Of a stretch of DNA of 64,000 bases, positions 8,520 through 16,950 are shown piece by piece. The notes below the pieces were generated by a model, which was not told the DNA's origin, did no database searches, and saw only the letters and a program-made list of their open reading frames with translations. How positions within the stretch are numbered: position 1 is the first letter of the stretch; each line of letters opens with the position of its first letter. A program made the translations under genes and the position numbers. The DNA is from CAKMZU01 sp965248335 (GTDB taxonomy: Bacteria; Pseudomonadota; Gammaproteobacteria; Pseudomonadales; DT-91), in contig CBDFIY010000003.1 in the NCBI GenBank assembly GCA_965248335.1, positions 1,240,001-1,304,000 on the forward strand. Reading direction: 5' to 3'.

Positions 8520-9323
8520 ATGTTTAAACCGTTTTCCTCGTTAATAAGTTCAGCGCTGCTCTTGCTGATTACTCAGCTTTCTTTCGCACATTTCCAGATG
8601 ATATATACCCCCGAGTTCTTGCTCGATAAAGGTGGCCCTTTGGTGTTGAAAATGCCATTTACGCATCCAGGATCTAACGGCACAATGATGGCCATTGGTA
8701 GCCCGGAAGCCTTTTACCGTATTAGCCCAAAAGGCAAAGAAGATTTGAAAGGTGCGCTAAAAGAAATCAGCTGGGGAAGCAATGAGAATACAGCCAAAGC
8801 CTATGAGGCAACGGTGATTCATCGAGCGATGGGTGATTATGCTTATATATTTATACAAGCACCTTATTACGATGCTACCGAAGACAGTTATATTCAGCAA
8901 TTTACCAAACTCATTCTGAATGTAGGTGGCTTGCCTACTCATTGGGGCGATGTCTACAATTTGCCGATCGAGATCATCCCTATGCAAATGCCGTATAAGA
9001 TTTATGTGGGGGGTACGTTCTCAGGTCAAGTTGTGCAGAATGGTAAGCCGTTAGCGCACGCGGATATCGAGGTGGAATTCTTAAATTATCAGCCGAATAT
9101 GCAAGCCAACACGTTCGCTAAAAAAGCAACATATCATTATCCGTCTAAGCATTTTACGTCGATTTCACTTAAAGCAGATCAAAATGGTGTATTTACTTTC
9201 GGTGTGCCGAGAGAGGGTATCTGGGGTTTTACTGGCGTTGCGCCAGTCACGTATAAAACCTTTCAAGGGAAAGAACTGAGTCAGGAAGCAGTGCTTTGGG
9301 TTCAGGCAAAAGCATTTAAATAA
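8520..9323 (+). CDS. Exported DUF4198 (NikK-like) component of Co/Ni ECF transporter
   Basis: Periplasmic protein of 267 residues with a clear signal peptide (hydrophobic core 8-22, cleavage likely after SFA). The predicted mature N-terminus begins with His (HFQMIY), a plausible metal ligand and a pattern also seen in the other exported protein of this operon. The body resembles DUF4198 proteins (NikK/CbtK-like) that accompany cobalt or nickel ECF transporters, ending in a beta-rich domain with FSGQVVQNGKPLAHADIEVEF. It is the first gene of the operon behind the B12 riboswitch, 20 nt before cbiM. The role in presenting metal to CbiM is inferred from context, and the metal is inferred to be cobalt from the riboswitch. 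Confidence 0.8.
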   Translation: MFKPFSSLISSALLLLITQLSFAHFQMIYTPEFLLDKGGPLVLKMPFTHPGSNGTMMAIGSPEAFYRISPKGKEDLKGALKEISWGSNENTAKAYEATVIHRAMGDYAYIFIQAPYYDATEDSYIQQFTKLILNVGGLPTHWGDVYNLPIEIIPMQMPYKIYVGGTFSGQVVQNGKPLAHADIEVEFLNYQPNMQANTFAKKATYHYPSKHFTSISLKADQNGVFTFGVPREGIWGFTGVAPVTYKTFQGKELSQEAVLWVQAKAFK

Positions 9324-9343
9324 TAAAAAGGCAGCAACGTATT

Positions 9344-9994
9344 ATGCATATCGTTGATGGTGTGTTGAGTGTACCTGTACTGATGACGGGCGCAGTAGTG
9401 AGTGTTGTCGGGATGGGTATTGGGTTAAAAAAACTCCCTATGGAAAAGTTACCGCAAACAGCCATGTTAAGCGCGGTATTTTTTATCGCATCGTTAATAC
9501 ATATCCCGTTTGGTGTGACAAGTGTTCACTTTATCGGTAATGGATTGATGGGGTTGGCCTTAGGTTGGGGCGTTTTCCCTGCCTTTTTTATCGCGCTGGT
9601 GTTACAAGCTATATTTTTTGGTTTTGGTGGCCTGCTTGTATTGGGTGTGAATACGCTGAATATCGCTCTCCCAGCATTGGTCGTTTATTACCTGATGAGC
9701 CATTTTTTGGTCGCACAACAGAGTCGTTCTGCCTTTGTTGTGGGTGCATTGTCGGGTGCGTTAGGTATTTTATTGTCAGCGTTAATGGTTGCTTTATCAC
9801 TTGCATTATCCGGCGATGCCTTTATCGAAGGCGCAAAATTAGCTGTGCTGTCACATTTGCCATTGATGGTCATTGAGGGCGCGCTAACCGGCGCGGCGGT
9901 TTATTTGTTAATAAAAGTGAAACCGGATTTTTTCAACATACAGGCTTCTAACGGTCGATCGACGGAATATCGAACGTTAGAAGCGAATACATGA
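9344..9994 (+). CDS. cbiM: CbiM, substrate-binding membrane subunit of cobalt ECF transporter
   Basis: S-component of the CbiM/NikM family, 216 residues. It begins MHIVDG, the invariant N-terminal Met-His motif in which His2 and the amino group bind Co2+ or Ni2+. About six or seven hydrophobic helices follow, with conserved SLIHIPFGVTSVHFIGNG and FGFGGLLVLGVNTLNIALP segments typical of CbiM. It works with CbiQ and CbiO to import cobalt for B12 synthesis. A purine-rich GGCAGCA lies before ATG 9344. The next gene follows 14 nt after the stop. Distinguishing cobalt from nickel rests on the upstream cobalamin riboswitch. Confidence 0.93.
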   Translation: MHIVDGVLSVPVLMTGAVVSVVGMGIGLKKLPMEKLPQTAMLSAVFFIASLIHIPFGVTSVHFIGNGLMGLALGWGVFPAFFIALVLQAIFFGFGGLLVLGVNTLNIALPALVVYYLMSHFLVAQQSRSAFVVGALSGALGILLSALMVALSLALSGDAFIEGAKLAVLSHLPLMVIEGALTGAAVYLLIKVKPDFFNIQASNGRSTEYRTLEANT

Positions 9995-10007
9995 AAGGGA
10001 TAAATAA

Positions 10008-10556
10008 ATGAAGGGAGTTGTTTTTTTTCTGTGCCTAGCTTCACCGTTCAGCTTTTCTCATAAAGTGATCTCGATGGTGTATGCAATGGGATTGACGGTC
10101 GAAGGGCAGGTGGGATTTTCTAACGGTGAGCTAGCACCAAAAGGGACGCCGGTTGAGGTTTTTTTTAACGAGAAAAACATTGCGACAACAGAAATCGGTG
10201 ATGATGGCGTCTTTGTTTATACGGTTGAAAAACCGGCGGATTACACCTTTGTGGCGGATATGGGGGCTGGGCATGTTGCTAACATGATGATAAACGCAGA
10301 AGAATTAGGCGCGTTAGAATCATCCGTTGATCAGTCGGGAGGGGTGATTGTTTCGACAGTAGGTTTAACGGCGAGCGATATTGAGCGTGCTGTTGCCAAA
10401 CAAATCAAGCCGTTGCGTCAAGATATTCAATCCTTAAAAGAAAAAAGACGATGGATGGATGTTATTGGTGGCATTGGTTTTATCATCGGTATTTTTGGTT
10501 GTTATGCGTGGATTCGCTCAATGAGGGCTTATCGTGCAAGCACTCATAAGTTCTGA
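10008..10556 (+). CDS. NikL/CbiN-like accessory protein of Co ECF transporter
   Basis: 182-residue bitopic protein. An N-terminal signal segment (GVVFFLCLASPFSFS) precedes a predicted mature start HKVISMVYAMG, again His-first as in NikL proteins. A beta-rich periplasmic domain (GQVGFSNGELAPKGTPVEVFF) occupies about 30-85. A coiled-coil-like stretch with IKPLRQDIQSLKEKRRW precedes a C-terminal transmembrane helix (VIGGIGFIIGIFGCYAWI, about 146-165). It takes the operon place of CbiN between CbiM and CbiQ. The gene overlaps cbiQ by 23 nt. The family call rests on architecture and context. Confidence 0.75.
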   Translation: MKGVVFFLCLASPFSFSHKVISMVYAMGLTVEGQVGFSNGELAPKGTPVEVFFNEKNIATTEIGDDGVFVYTVEKPADYTFVADMGAGHVANMMINAEELGALESSVDQSGGVIVSTVGLTASDIERAVAKQIKPLRQDIQSLKEKRRWMDVIGGIGFIIGIFGCYAWIRSMRAYRASTHKF

Positions 10557-11325
10557 GCTAACACCCAATAGCGGTATTCTCGAAAGGCTTGATCCACGGC
10601 TTCGTATTGTTTTAGTTTTTTTACAGGCATTGCTCATTACGAGTATTAATGACCTTTGGGTGTTGGGGCTTCTCACATTTTTGTCGATAATCTTGTGTTT
10701 TATCAGTGAAATTAAGCTGTTTGTGTTGGGTAAGCGTCTTATTGCCATGGATGGTTTTTTGATTGTTGTGCTTTTCACCTTGCCTTTTACCACACCACCC
10801 AATAATGCGCATGATATTGCGGCAACGTTTCATTTGGGTCAGTTACCATTAACGGCGAGCAGTTCGGGGCTGGTTTTGGCACTTTCTATTTTTTTAAAGG
10901 CCAACGCTATTTTACTTTTCATGCAAGCGCTTATGGGGATTATGACGGTGGCGCAATTGTGTCAGAGCGCTGCACTATTAAAAATGCCGAAAAAAATGGT
11001 GTTTCTGATGGCTTTTACATTAAGGTACCTCTCCTTGATTCATCAACAATATCAACGTATGCGTGTTGCCATGAAGTTACGCGCGTTTACGCTGAAAGCG
11101 AATACTCATGGGTTGCAAACGATGGGCTATTTAATAGGCATGCTGCTGATAAGAAGTCTCGAACGTTCTGAACGTATTCATCAGGCGATGCGCTGCCGGG
11201 GGTTTGTTGATCAGCTGTATCTTTTGCCCGATCTTACTTGGAAAAGAATGGATAGCATTGTTATGTCAGTTGTTATTGGCCTTCAAGTAACCTTGTTTAT
11301 GATTGTTCAATACGGCTGGATTTGA
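10534..11325 (+). CDS. cbiQ: CbiQ, energy-coupling factor transmembrane (EcfT) subunit
   Basis: Transmembrane coupling subunit of the cobalt ECF transporter, 263 residues, with several long hydrophobic helices in the N-terminal half and the cytoplasmic coupling helices after residue 165. The two EcfT arginine motifs are visible as AMKLRAF and AMRCRGF, which contact the ATPase. LDPRLRIVLVF near the N-terminus is typical. The GTG start at 10534 lies inside the preceding gene (overlap 23 nt), so translational coupling is likely. It ends TGATG with cbiO, again coupled. Confidence 0.92.
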   Translation: MQALISSELTPNSGILERLDPRLRIVLVFLQALLITSINDLWVLGLLTFLSIILCFISEIKLFVLGKRLIAMDGFLIVVLFTLPFTTPPNNAHDIAATFHLGQLPLTASSSGLVLALSIFLKANAILLFMQALMGIMTVAQLCQSAALLKMPKKMVFLMAFTLRYLSLIHQQYQRMRVAMKLRAFTLKANTHGLQTMGYLIGMLLIRSLERSERIHQAMRCRGFVDQLYLLPDLTWKRMDSIVMSVVIGLQVTLFMIVQYGWI

Positions 11326-11966
11326 TGACCCTACTTTTTGAATTGAAAGGCGTGAGTTTTCAATACTTGCATCGACCCCTCTTGTTTTCTTCGTTGGATT
11401 TTCAGGTTGCGCGGGGTGAAAAAATCGCTTTGCTAGGCAGTAACGGTGCCGGAAAAACGACATTACTGCATTTAATGATGGGCTTGTTGAAGCCGTTATC
11501 GGGTGATATTTATGCTTTTGGGCGTCATCGACGAGAAGAAAAAGACTTCATTGAAGTGAGAGGTAAAGCCGGGCTTTTATTTCAAGACCCTGACGACATG
11601 CTGTTTTGCCCCACGGTGATAGAAGATGTTGCCTTTGGCCCATTGAACCAAGGCTTGAGTAAAAACGAGGCGGTGACTTTATCGCAGCAGGTGCTTGCTG
11701 ATCTTGGTATGGCTGGCTATGCGCAGCGTATTACTCATCAGTTATCAGGGGGGGAAAAACGCATGATTACCCTTGCGGCGGTACTTGCTATGCGGCCAGA
11801 AGTTTTATTGTTGGATGAGCCGACTAACGGGTTAGATGTGCGAGCAAAGGAAAGGTTGCTCGGTGTCTTAAAAAAGTTGCAGCAGGCAATGGTACTTATT
11901 TCTCATGAGGAACAGGTGGTGAATGCATTGGCTGGTCGGCATTATAGGTTAAGCGATACATTTTAG
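11325..11966 (+). CDS. cbiO: CbiO, ATP-binding subunit of cobalt ECF transporter
   Basis: ABC ATPase of about 213 residues, short for the family because it lacks a C-terminal extension. Walker A GSNGAGKT, Q-loop LLFQDPDDMLF (the FQDPDDQ-type Q-loop is typical of ECF ATPases), signature LSGGEKR, Walker B VLLLDEPT, D-loop GLDVRAK and switch His in ISHEEQ. The start is ATG 11325, overlapping the cbiQ stop in TGATG; the in-frame TTG at 11322 is less likely. It is the last gene of the riboswitch-controlled operon and is followed by an ISAs1 insertion 93 bp later. Confidence 0.94.
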   Translation: MTLLFELKGVSFQYLHRPLLFSSLDFQVARGEKIALLGSNGAGKTTLLHLMMGLLKPLSGDIYAFGRHRREEKDFIEVRGKAGLLFQDPDDMLFCPTVIEDVAFGPLNQGLSKNEAVTLSQQVLADLGMAGYAQRITHQLSGGEKRMITLAAVLAMRPEVLLLDEPTNGLDVRAKERLLGVLKKLQQAMVLISHEEQVVNALAGRHYRLSDTF

Positions 11967-12058
11967 CGTCTTATTTATAACAGGTGGTTTTTGTTTTAGG
12001 TATCCGACCTTATTATATCTATTTTTAAAGCATTCAGTGAATGAGCTGATTATAAGAT

Positions 12059-13313
12059 CAGGGAAATCGCGCTATAAGGCCGTTGACAAAACTGATAAAA
12101 GAAAGTTTTCATCCCAACCAGCCTTCAGTCGCTTACCGCGAACGCTCTCTTTAGAAGACTCCATTTTCAGCATGTTCAATGCTAAATGCCTTATGACGGC
12201 CATATTTTCAGCGGCAAAACCTTCTCTGATTCTTGATTCATCTTCTTTAAAAATCACATCTAAAGTCCAGTGAAGATTGTTTTCAATAGCCCAGTGAAAG
12301 CGTACTGCTTTTGCAAACAATGCTGCGCTAGACTCGATAGAGCATATGAAATATCGCCGCTCAATAGATGTTTCCCCCGTACTGATAACAGTCCTTTCAG
12401 ATTCAACAACGCCGATTGTTTTTAAACCTTCCCAATCCTCTTTACAAGACAGCCAGTCAATGTCATTAGTAATCCAGTACCGTTTTGTTTCAATGCGTCC
12501 ATGCCCTTTTTCCACGGTTTCAAAATGATCAGACTGAGCACGCTTAAACCCCTCATCAATCAGCGCATCTAGATGCCGGCTAACGTCATATAAAAGGTTT
12601 CCGTGATTACCTTTCAGTGATAGAACGTAGTCTGCCTGTGCTTGCCTGATTGCCTTCGCAATCGCTTTTTGGCAACCCATTGCATCGATAGTCACGATAC
12701 TTCCTTCAAGGTTAAGCAACTTTATCAACTCAGGAATAGCGGTTATCTCGTTAGATTTTTCATCAACCTTTATCTGACCAAGAACCGTATGATTAGCTGC
12801 ACGAAAGGCACTTACCATATGGATTGCACCTTTCTTGTCGCCTGACGTAAATGAGCGCCTCAGTGTTTTTCCGTCAATGGCAACAATGTCGCTACTGCTA
12901 AGCTTATTAAAGGACTGAACCCACGAAATGAAACCGGATTGCAACTGTTTGGGATCAAGCATCGATAAAACATTGCCTATTGTGTCATGTGAGGGAATGC
13001 CATTTGGGAGGTTCATAACCTTACGAAGAAACGCCTCTTTGGCTTTCCCAAATCTTTCTATGTCGACAAAGCTATCTGCCCCGCAAATAACGGCTAATAC
13101 TGAGAGCAATAAAATATCCATCAACTCATGACGCTTGTTCGCTGTTTCTATTCTTGGATCAGATAGGTTTTCAAAGTGATCTGTAAAATTTGTACTCATT
13201 ACGTCATTCATAATCATGTAAAAAATACATTTAATGACGCTTATTTTTCTTCATAGTTCACAAATTCGTCGATCTTGCTGCGAACTTGCTATGTTCATAG
13301 CGCAATAGCCCTG
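12059..13313 (-). mobile_element. ISAs1-family insertion sequence, intact copy (1255 bp)
   Basis: Terminal inverted repeats CAGGGAAATCGCGCTAT (left) and CAGGGCTATTGCGCTAT (right, inverted). The flanks carry a perfect 10-bp direct repeat ATTATAAGAT (12049-12058 and 13314-13323), a length typical of this family. A single transposase gene occupies the minus strand. No gene appears to be broken by this insertion. Confidence 0.95.
12072..13217 (-). CDS. ISAs1-family transposase (intact)
   Basis: 381-residue DDE transposase. The N-terminal DDE_Tnp_1-associated region has the typical NLSDPRIETANKRHELMDIL and ICGADSFVDIERFGK sequences. The catalytic core includes VAIDGKTLRRS (first Asp), VTIDAMGCQKAIAKAI (second Asp) and the C-terminal HWAIENNLHWTLDVIFKEDES with the Glu of the triad. 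Length and motif set indicate a functional enzyme. The amino-acid sequence is identical to the corresponding segments of the damaged copy at 31568-33005, so the two diverged very recently. Confidence 0.95.
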   Translation of the reverse strand: MIMNDVMSTNFTDHFENLSDPRIETANKRHELMDILLLSVLAVICGADSFVDIERFGKAKEAFLRKVMNLPNGIPSHDTIGNVLSMLDPKQLQSGFISWVQSFNKLSSSDIVAIDGKTLRRSFTSGDKKGAIHMVSAFRAANHTVLGQIKVDEKSNEITAIPELIKLLNLEGSIVTIDAMGCQKAIAKAIRQAQADYVLSLKGNHGNLLYDVSRHLDALIDEGFKRAQSDHFETVEKGHGRIETKRYWITNDIDWLSCKEDWEGLKTIGVVESERTVISTGETSIERRYFICSIESSAALFAKAVRFHWAIENNLHWTLDVIFKEDESRIREGFAAENMAVIRHLALNMLKMESSKESVRGKRLKAGWDENFLLSVLSTAL

Positions 13314-13346
13314 ATTATAAGATGTTCCATATGGTCGTGTGAAAGC

Positions 13347-13386
13347 TATACCCAATGCCATTGCATCTTCAAGGGTGATCGGTATA
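13347..13386 (-). repeat. TATACC repeat, copy 4 (40-bp minimal form)
   Basis: Only the two ends remain: TATACCC, then TTGCATCTTCAAGGGTGATC and GGTATA. The length is the same as copy 8 at 60050-60089, which suggests a defined short class rather than random decay. Confidence 0.8.
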
Positions 13387-13450
13387 TATGCCTTAAGAGT
13401 GAGTCTGTCAGATATTGATGATTAATTGCCTTTTTTTGATGGGTGCTTGG

Positions 13451-14024
13451 ATGTCCTCTATTATTAAGATATTAGTTTTTTTTGTACTTTTTTTGTTTTT
13501 CTTCATGGAGTACGGATATTTGTGAACAAGTGGGTCAATTTTTTGCGTCGGCGTGCGGGTGTGTAACTAGAAAAGATAATCAACCGTTATATGTTTACCT
13601 GAGTCAAAATGATTCCAGTGAAGGTTTTAATCGGATCTATCCTTTAGTGACTGAACAAGCGTTTCAAAATCATGCAGTACAGTCAAGCCAAAGAATAAAT
13701 GCTGTGTCTATGGAGTATGAATCCATAAAAGTGGTTTTAAATGGTCACCGCGAAAAAATGGATAGCATGAAAAAAGATATGGATATCACTCAGAGCAATG
13801 TAATGCGAGTGAATAATCACTTAGGTGAGGTTGAGGGAAGTCTGAACTTTCTTTGGGAGCAGGCGGCTACTGGCTTTAGAGAGAATGATAGGGGTGGTGT
13901 GTACAATGAAGTTTTTGATATCATTGAGTCAGAGCCTGAAATACAAACCTCTAAATGTTCGCAGGGTCACCCGTTTGGAAATGAGGTTATTTCTAGAGAA
14001 TTTCTTGGAAAAGGTGGAACGTAG
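13451..14024 (+). CDS. Hypothetical coiled-coil protein; N-terminus in another frame across a T8 run
   Basis: Unrecognised. The main reading frame (13482-14024, 180 residues, opened only by TTG) has a heptad-like, Met-rich helical middle (residues about 75-125, MDSMKKDMDITQSNVMRVNNHL) and a Cys pair near residues 25-27. A better start, ATG 13451, lies in another frame and encodes MSSIIKILVF, then meets an eight-T run at 13476-13483. Removing one T joins it to the main frame and gives a signal-peptide-like N-terminus (MSSIIKILVFLYFFCFSSWS). The gene may be frameshifted, phase-variable or slippage-expressed. No homologue is recognised. Confidence 0.4.
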
Positions 14025-14098
14025 ACAAGCTAGGGGTGACATATTTTATGCAGCTGAACCTTACCCTAACTGTCTCGATTGAGAGCTATTGATCCCTA

Positions 14099-16165
14099 TT
14101 AAAACTTAATCCCGACTTCAAAAACAATATTCCTACCCATTACCGGCGCATAACGTTTCAGATAAGAAACCGCATTCTCACCGTATTGGTTGGTGAGATT
14201 ATTCCCCTTTAAAGCCAGCCAACCGGTATATTTACCTAATTTTTGATCGTAGCGACCTTGTAGGTTAAACGTTGAATAACGGGGCGTTTTTGTCTCATTA
14301 TCAGCAACATTGTCTTGTGCTAAATAACTTCTGATATCAGATTGAAGCAGCAGATTATCAGTTTGGTAAACAGCAGCTAAACCAAGACTTGCCGGAGGAA
14401 TCCGTGGCAGGTTTTTATTCGTGCCTTCTTTTAATTGCGCCCGTACAATATCGGCAAAAAAGTTAAGCCCGAAAGCAGAGAATTGCTCAAAAGGTTTAGT
14501 GTCAATACTGAATTCGGCACCTGTAAACGTCGCACCTGCCTGCGCATGGCGATAAACAGGATTACCGTGGTCAGGGTCAGTAAAAGGTAATCGCGCATTG
14601 TATATGAAACTATCAAAATCTGTGTAAAACAGACTGAACGTTGTGGCGATTCTATCGTGGTTAAGGTGCCATGCAATATTGATCGTATTCGATTTTTCGG
14701 TATCGAGGTTGGGGTTGTCAAGCTGATAAGAAGACGTCGCGTGATGTTCGCCATTATAAAAGAGCTCTTCAGCTTCAGGTGCGCGTTCGTTATGGCTCAG
14801 CGTAAGATTGAGCGTGTTGCTGTCATTCAATTGCCATGCGCCTTGTACACTGGCATTCAGGGTAGAAAAATCCTTATCAGTATAATAATGCCGGCTCTGT
14901 CTGTTATCGAGTTCAATATTGACAGGGTTGCTTGTGATCTGTCGATAGCCACCTCTTAGGCCAGCGCGTATCGTTCCTTGCGCCCAAGGTAATGTTTCGA
15001 TAAGAAATAACCCGTAATCAGTGGTTTTGGTTTCGGGCATCGGGGTGCCGTGAGAAAAATCATAGCCATCCTCGGTGTGGAAATGGTCACCTTTGCTGCC
15101 ATTCCAAGGTTGGTTATAGCGCGGTATGCGGTCGCAGCCATCATGGCTGTGGCAAAGAGCGTTAGATTGATACTCGATATCCATGCCAATAGAACCCGTC
15201 ATACCGTCGATGATTTCATGATCGAACCATGATTTTATCTGTGCACTTTGCTTTTTAAAATAGGCCTCAGCTTCGCCGTCTTCAAATTCTTTGTGTGAAT
15301 AATCGGTATAGGCAAGGATGTTAGACCATGAAGAAATCGGGCTATCTGTAAAACGATATTCAGAGCGTACATTAACATCGGTACTTTTCGGTTTGATACG
15401 CAGATCGTGGTTGTGCGGGTTTGGTACGGCGTAGTCGTAATCCAGTTGCGAGACACTCGCGCCAATAAATCCTCGATCGTTGTCGGCATAGCTCAGGGCA
15501 ATGTTTCCGCCTGCGCCTTTGTTATCGGAATTACTTATTTTCCCTTTTCCGGATGTGTAATCCTCATTTTTTCGCCCGAAGCCTTCTAGGTGAAGGATCC
15601 AGTTGTCCATACCTAGGTCTAGGTTGCCTTTGACTTGTTTACCTTGATTGTTGCTCGATAATGCCGTTGACAGGCTTCCTTGATTCTTGGGTAAGGGCGA
15701 TTCATGGATATGATGTTTGACGATGTTGATAACGCCACCTGAATAGCCGCCACCGTAAAATAATGCCTCGGGGCCGTGAATAATTTCAATGCGACTGGCG
15801 TCACTCGGATCAACCATGGTTGCATGGTCAGGAGAGGATGCAGAAACATCCTGTACCTGAATGCCGTTGCTGAAAATGCCGACTTGCGTGCCTGCTAGGC
15901 CTCTGAGCATAGGTCGCCCCACGCCTTGGCCAAATGAAGCATTGGCAACGCCAGGTGTATTGATAAGAAGTTCACCCAAGGTATCTGCAGTTTGCCTGCT
16001 TATCATGTCTTGATTAAGTGTATGTGAATCTTCAGTCAGGCCCTCGTGATGTGAGCTAGCTTCGTTGGTGATAATAACTTCTTCAAGTACCTCTGCAGCA
16101 AATGATGCCTGAGCAAATAGGTGTAGGGCTGTTGTTGCAAAAAGTGAGGTTGCTAATGCTTTCAT
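14099..16165 (-). CDS. TonB-dependent receptor, probable zinc uptake (ZnuD-like)
   Basis: Outer-membrane receptor, 688 residues. The signal peptide is residues 1-23 (ends QASFA). A TonB-box-like EEVIITN follows, then a plug domain with GVGRPMLRGLAG and the IEIIHGPEALFYGGGYSGGVINI segment. The 22-strand barrel ends in GIKF with a terminal Phe. A His/Cys/Asp-rich extracellular loop around 335-375 (CHSHDGCDRIP, then GDHFHTEDGYDFSHG) resembles zinc-capture loops of ZnuD. It is divergently transcribed from a Fur/Zur-type regulator with 81 bp between them. Zinc as substrate is inferred from these two facts; another metal complex remains possible. Confidence 0.85.
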   Translation of the reverse strand: MKALATSLFATTALHLFAQASFAAEVLEEVIITNEASSHHEGLTEDSHTLNQDMISRQTADTLGELLINTPGVANASFGQGVGRPMLRGLAGTQVGIFSNGIQVQDVSASSPDHATMVDPSDASRIEIIHGPEALFYGGGYSGGVINIVKHHIHESPLPKNQGSLSTALSSNNQGKQVKGNLDLGMDNWILHLEGFGRKNEDYTSGKGKISNSDNKGAGGNIALSYADNDRGFIGASVSQLDYDYAVPNPHNHDLRIKPKSTDVNVRSEYRFTDSPISSWSNILAYTDYSHKEFEDGEAEAYFKKQSAQIKSWFDHEIIDGMTGSIGMDIEYQSNALCHSHDGCDRIPRYNQPWNGSKGDHFHTEDGYDFSHGTPMPETKTTDYGLFLIETLPWAQGTIRAGLRGGYRQITSNPVNIELDNRQSRHYYTDKDFSTLNASVQGAWQLNDSNTLNLTLSHNERAPEAEELFYNGEHHATSSYQLDNPNLDTEKSNTINIAWHLNHDRIATTFSLFYTDFDSFIYNARLPFTDPDHGNPVYRHAQAGATFTGAEFSIDTKPFEQFSAFGLNFFADIVRAQLKEGTNKNLPRIPPASLGLAAVYQTDNLLLQSDIRSYLAQDNVADNETKTPRYSTFNLQGRYDQKLGKYTGWLALKGNNLTNQYGENAVSYLKRYAPVMGRNIVFEVGIKF

Positions 16166-16191
16166 GTGCTATTTGAGGTAGTCAAAAAAAT

Positions 16192-16204
16192 GATATGATA
16201 TATC
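16192..16204. promoter_or_regulatory. Candidate Zur operator
   Basis: GATATGATATATC, an AT-rich imperfect palindrome (GATAT, 3 nt, ATATC), sits in the short divergent region between the receptor and the Fur-family gene, where a Zur box is expected. The match to known boxes is only partial. Confidence 0.35.
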
Positions 16205-16246
16205 TTTTATTTTTGTTGTCAATTCATCATCGTTGATTAGACCTCA

Positions 16247-16774
16247 GTGATTGAATATGATTGCACGCTAATAATTGGAATCTTTTTAGGTGCGTCTTTG
16301 AATACGAAAAGAAGAAATGAGGCTGGTGTTGTTTTGGCTGCTATGGAGAAGAACTTCTTTGAGCGGGGGGTTACGTTTACAAAAAAACGTCGCTCTGTCA
16401 TGACTTGCCTTTTAGGTATCGACCACCCCGTTTCGCCCTATGAATTAGCCGATCAGTACACGCTTGATTACGGAGAAAAAATTCCGGCGATGTCGGTTTA
16501 TCGCATTTTGGATTTTTTAGCTGAGAAAAATTTTGTACATAAATTATCATCGACCAATAAATATGTTGCTTGCTCGCATATTACTTGCGGTCATGAGCAT
16601 CATGTTCTGCAGTTTTTGATTTGTATGCAGTGCGATCAAGTCAGTGAGACGGCGATAGATCGTGCTATTGTTGATGGCTTGCGAATGCGCGTTGAGAAAA
16701 CTGGCTTTAGGATGCTAAATCATCAGCTTGAGATTCGTGGTATTTGCAAGGTCTGTAATTCTAAAATGAAATAA
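16247..16774 (+). CDS. zur: Fur-family regulator, probably Zur
   Basis: Metal-responsive repressor of 175 residues if GTG 16247 is used. The N-terminal about 20 residues look atypical, and TTG 16298 or ATG 16343 (MEKNFFERGVTFT) are alternative starts closer to usual Zur lengths. A winged helix follows (KKRRSVMTCLLGIDHPVSPYEL, MSVYRILDFLAEKNFVHKL). The dimerisation domain has CGHEHHVLQFLICMQCDQVSE and C-terminal ICKVC, giving the two CxxC structural zinc sites of the family. Its position facing a zinc-type TonB receptor supports Zur over Fur. It likely represses the receptor gene and possibly itself. Confidence 0.8.
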   Translation: MIEYDCTLIIGIFLGASLNTKRRNEAGVVLAAMEKNFFERGVTFTKKRRSVMTCLLGIDHPVSPYELADQYTLDYGEKIPAMSVYRILDFLAEKNFVHKLSSTNKYVACSHITCGHEHHVLQFLICMQCDQVSETAIDRAIVDGLRMRVEKTGFRMLNHQLEIRGICKVCNSKMK

Positions 16775-16950
16775 TTATTAGGTTATTTTTATAATTTTCA
16801 GTTTTTCTCTTCCAGAATTCCGTAAAAAACTTTATGATATCAATTTGATATTAAAGCGAATTAAGTTGCTTTTTTAGGCTTGCCTGAAAAAATGTCTAAT
16901 AACAGTCAGGATAAATATCAGTGATCGTTTTATGACAGGATAAAGCTTGG

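Noticed and set aside
12037..12273. Plus-strand ORF repeated at 31555-31782
   Set aside because: Both are antisense to the ISAs1 transposase 3' end and repeat only because the IS is duplicated.
14431..15849. Several ORFs on both strands inside the TonB receptor gene
   Set aside because: All overlap a well-supported 688-residue gene and lack features of their own.
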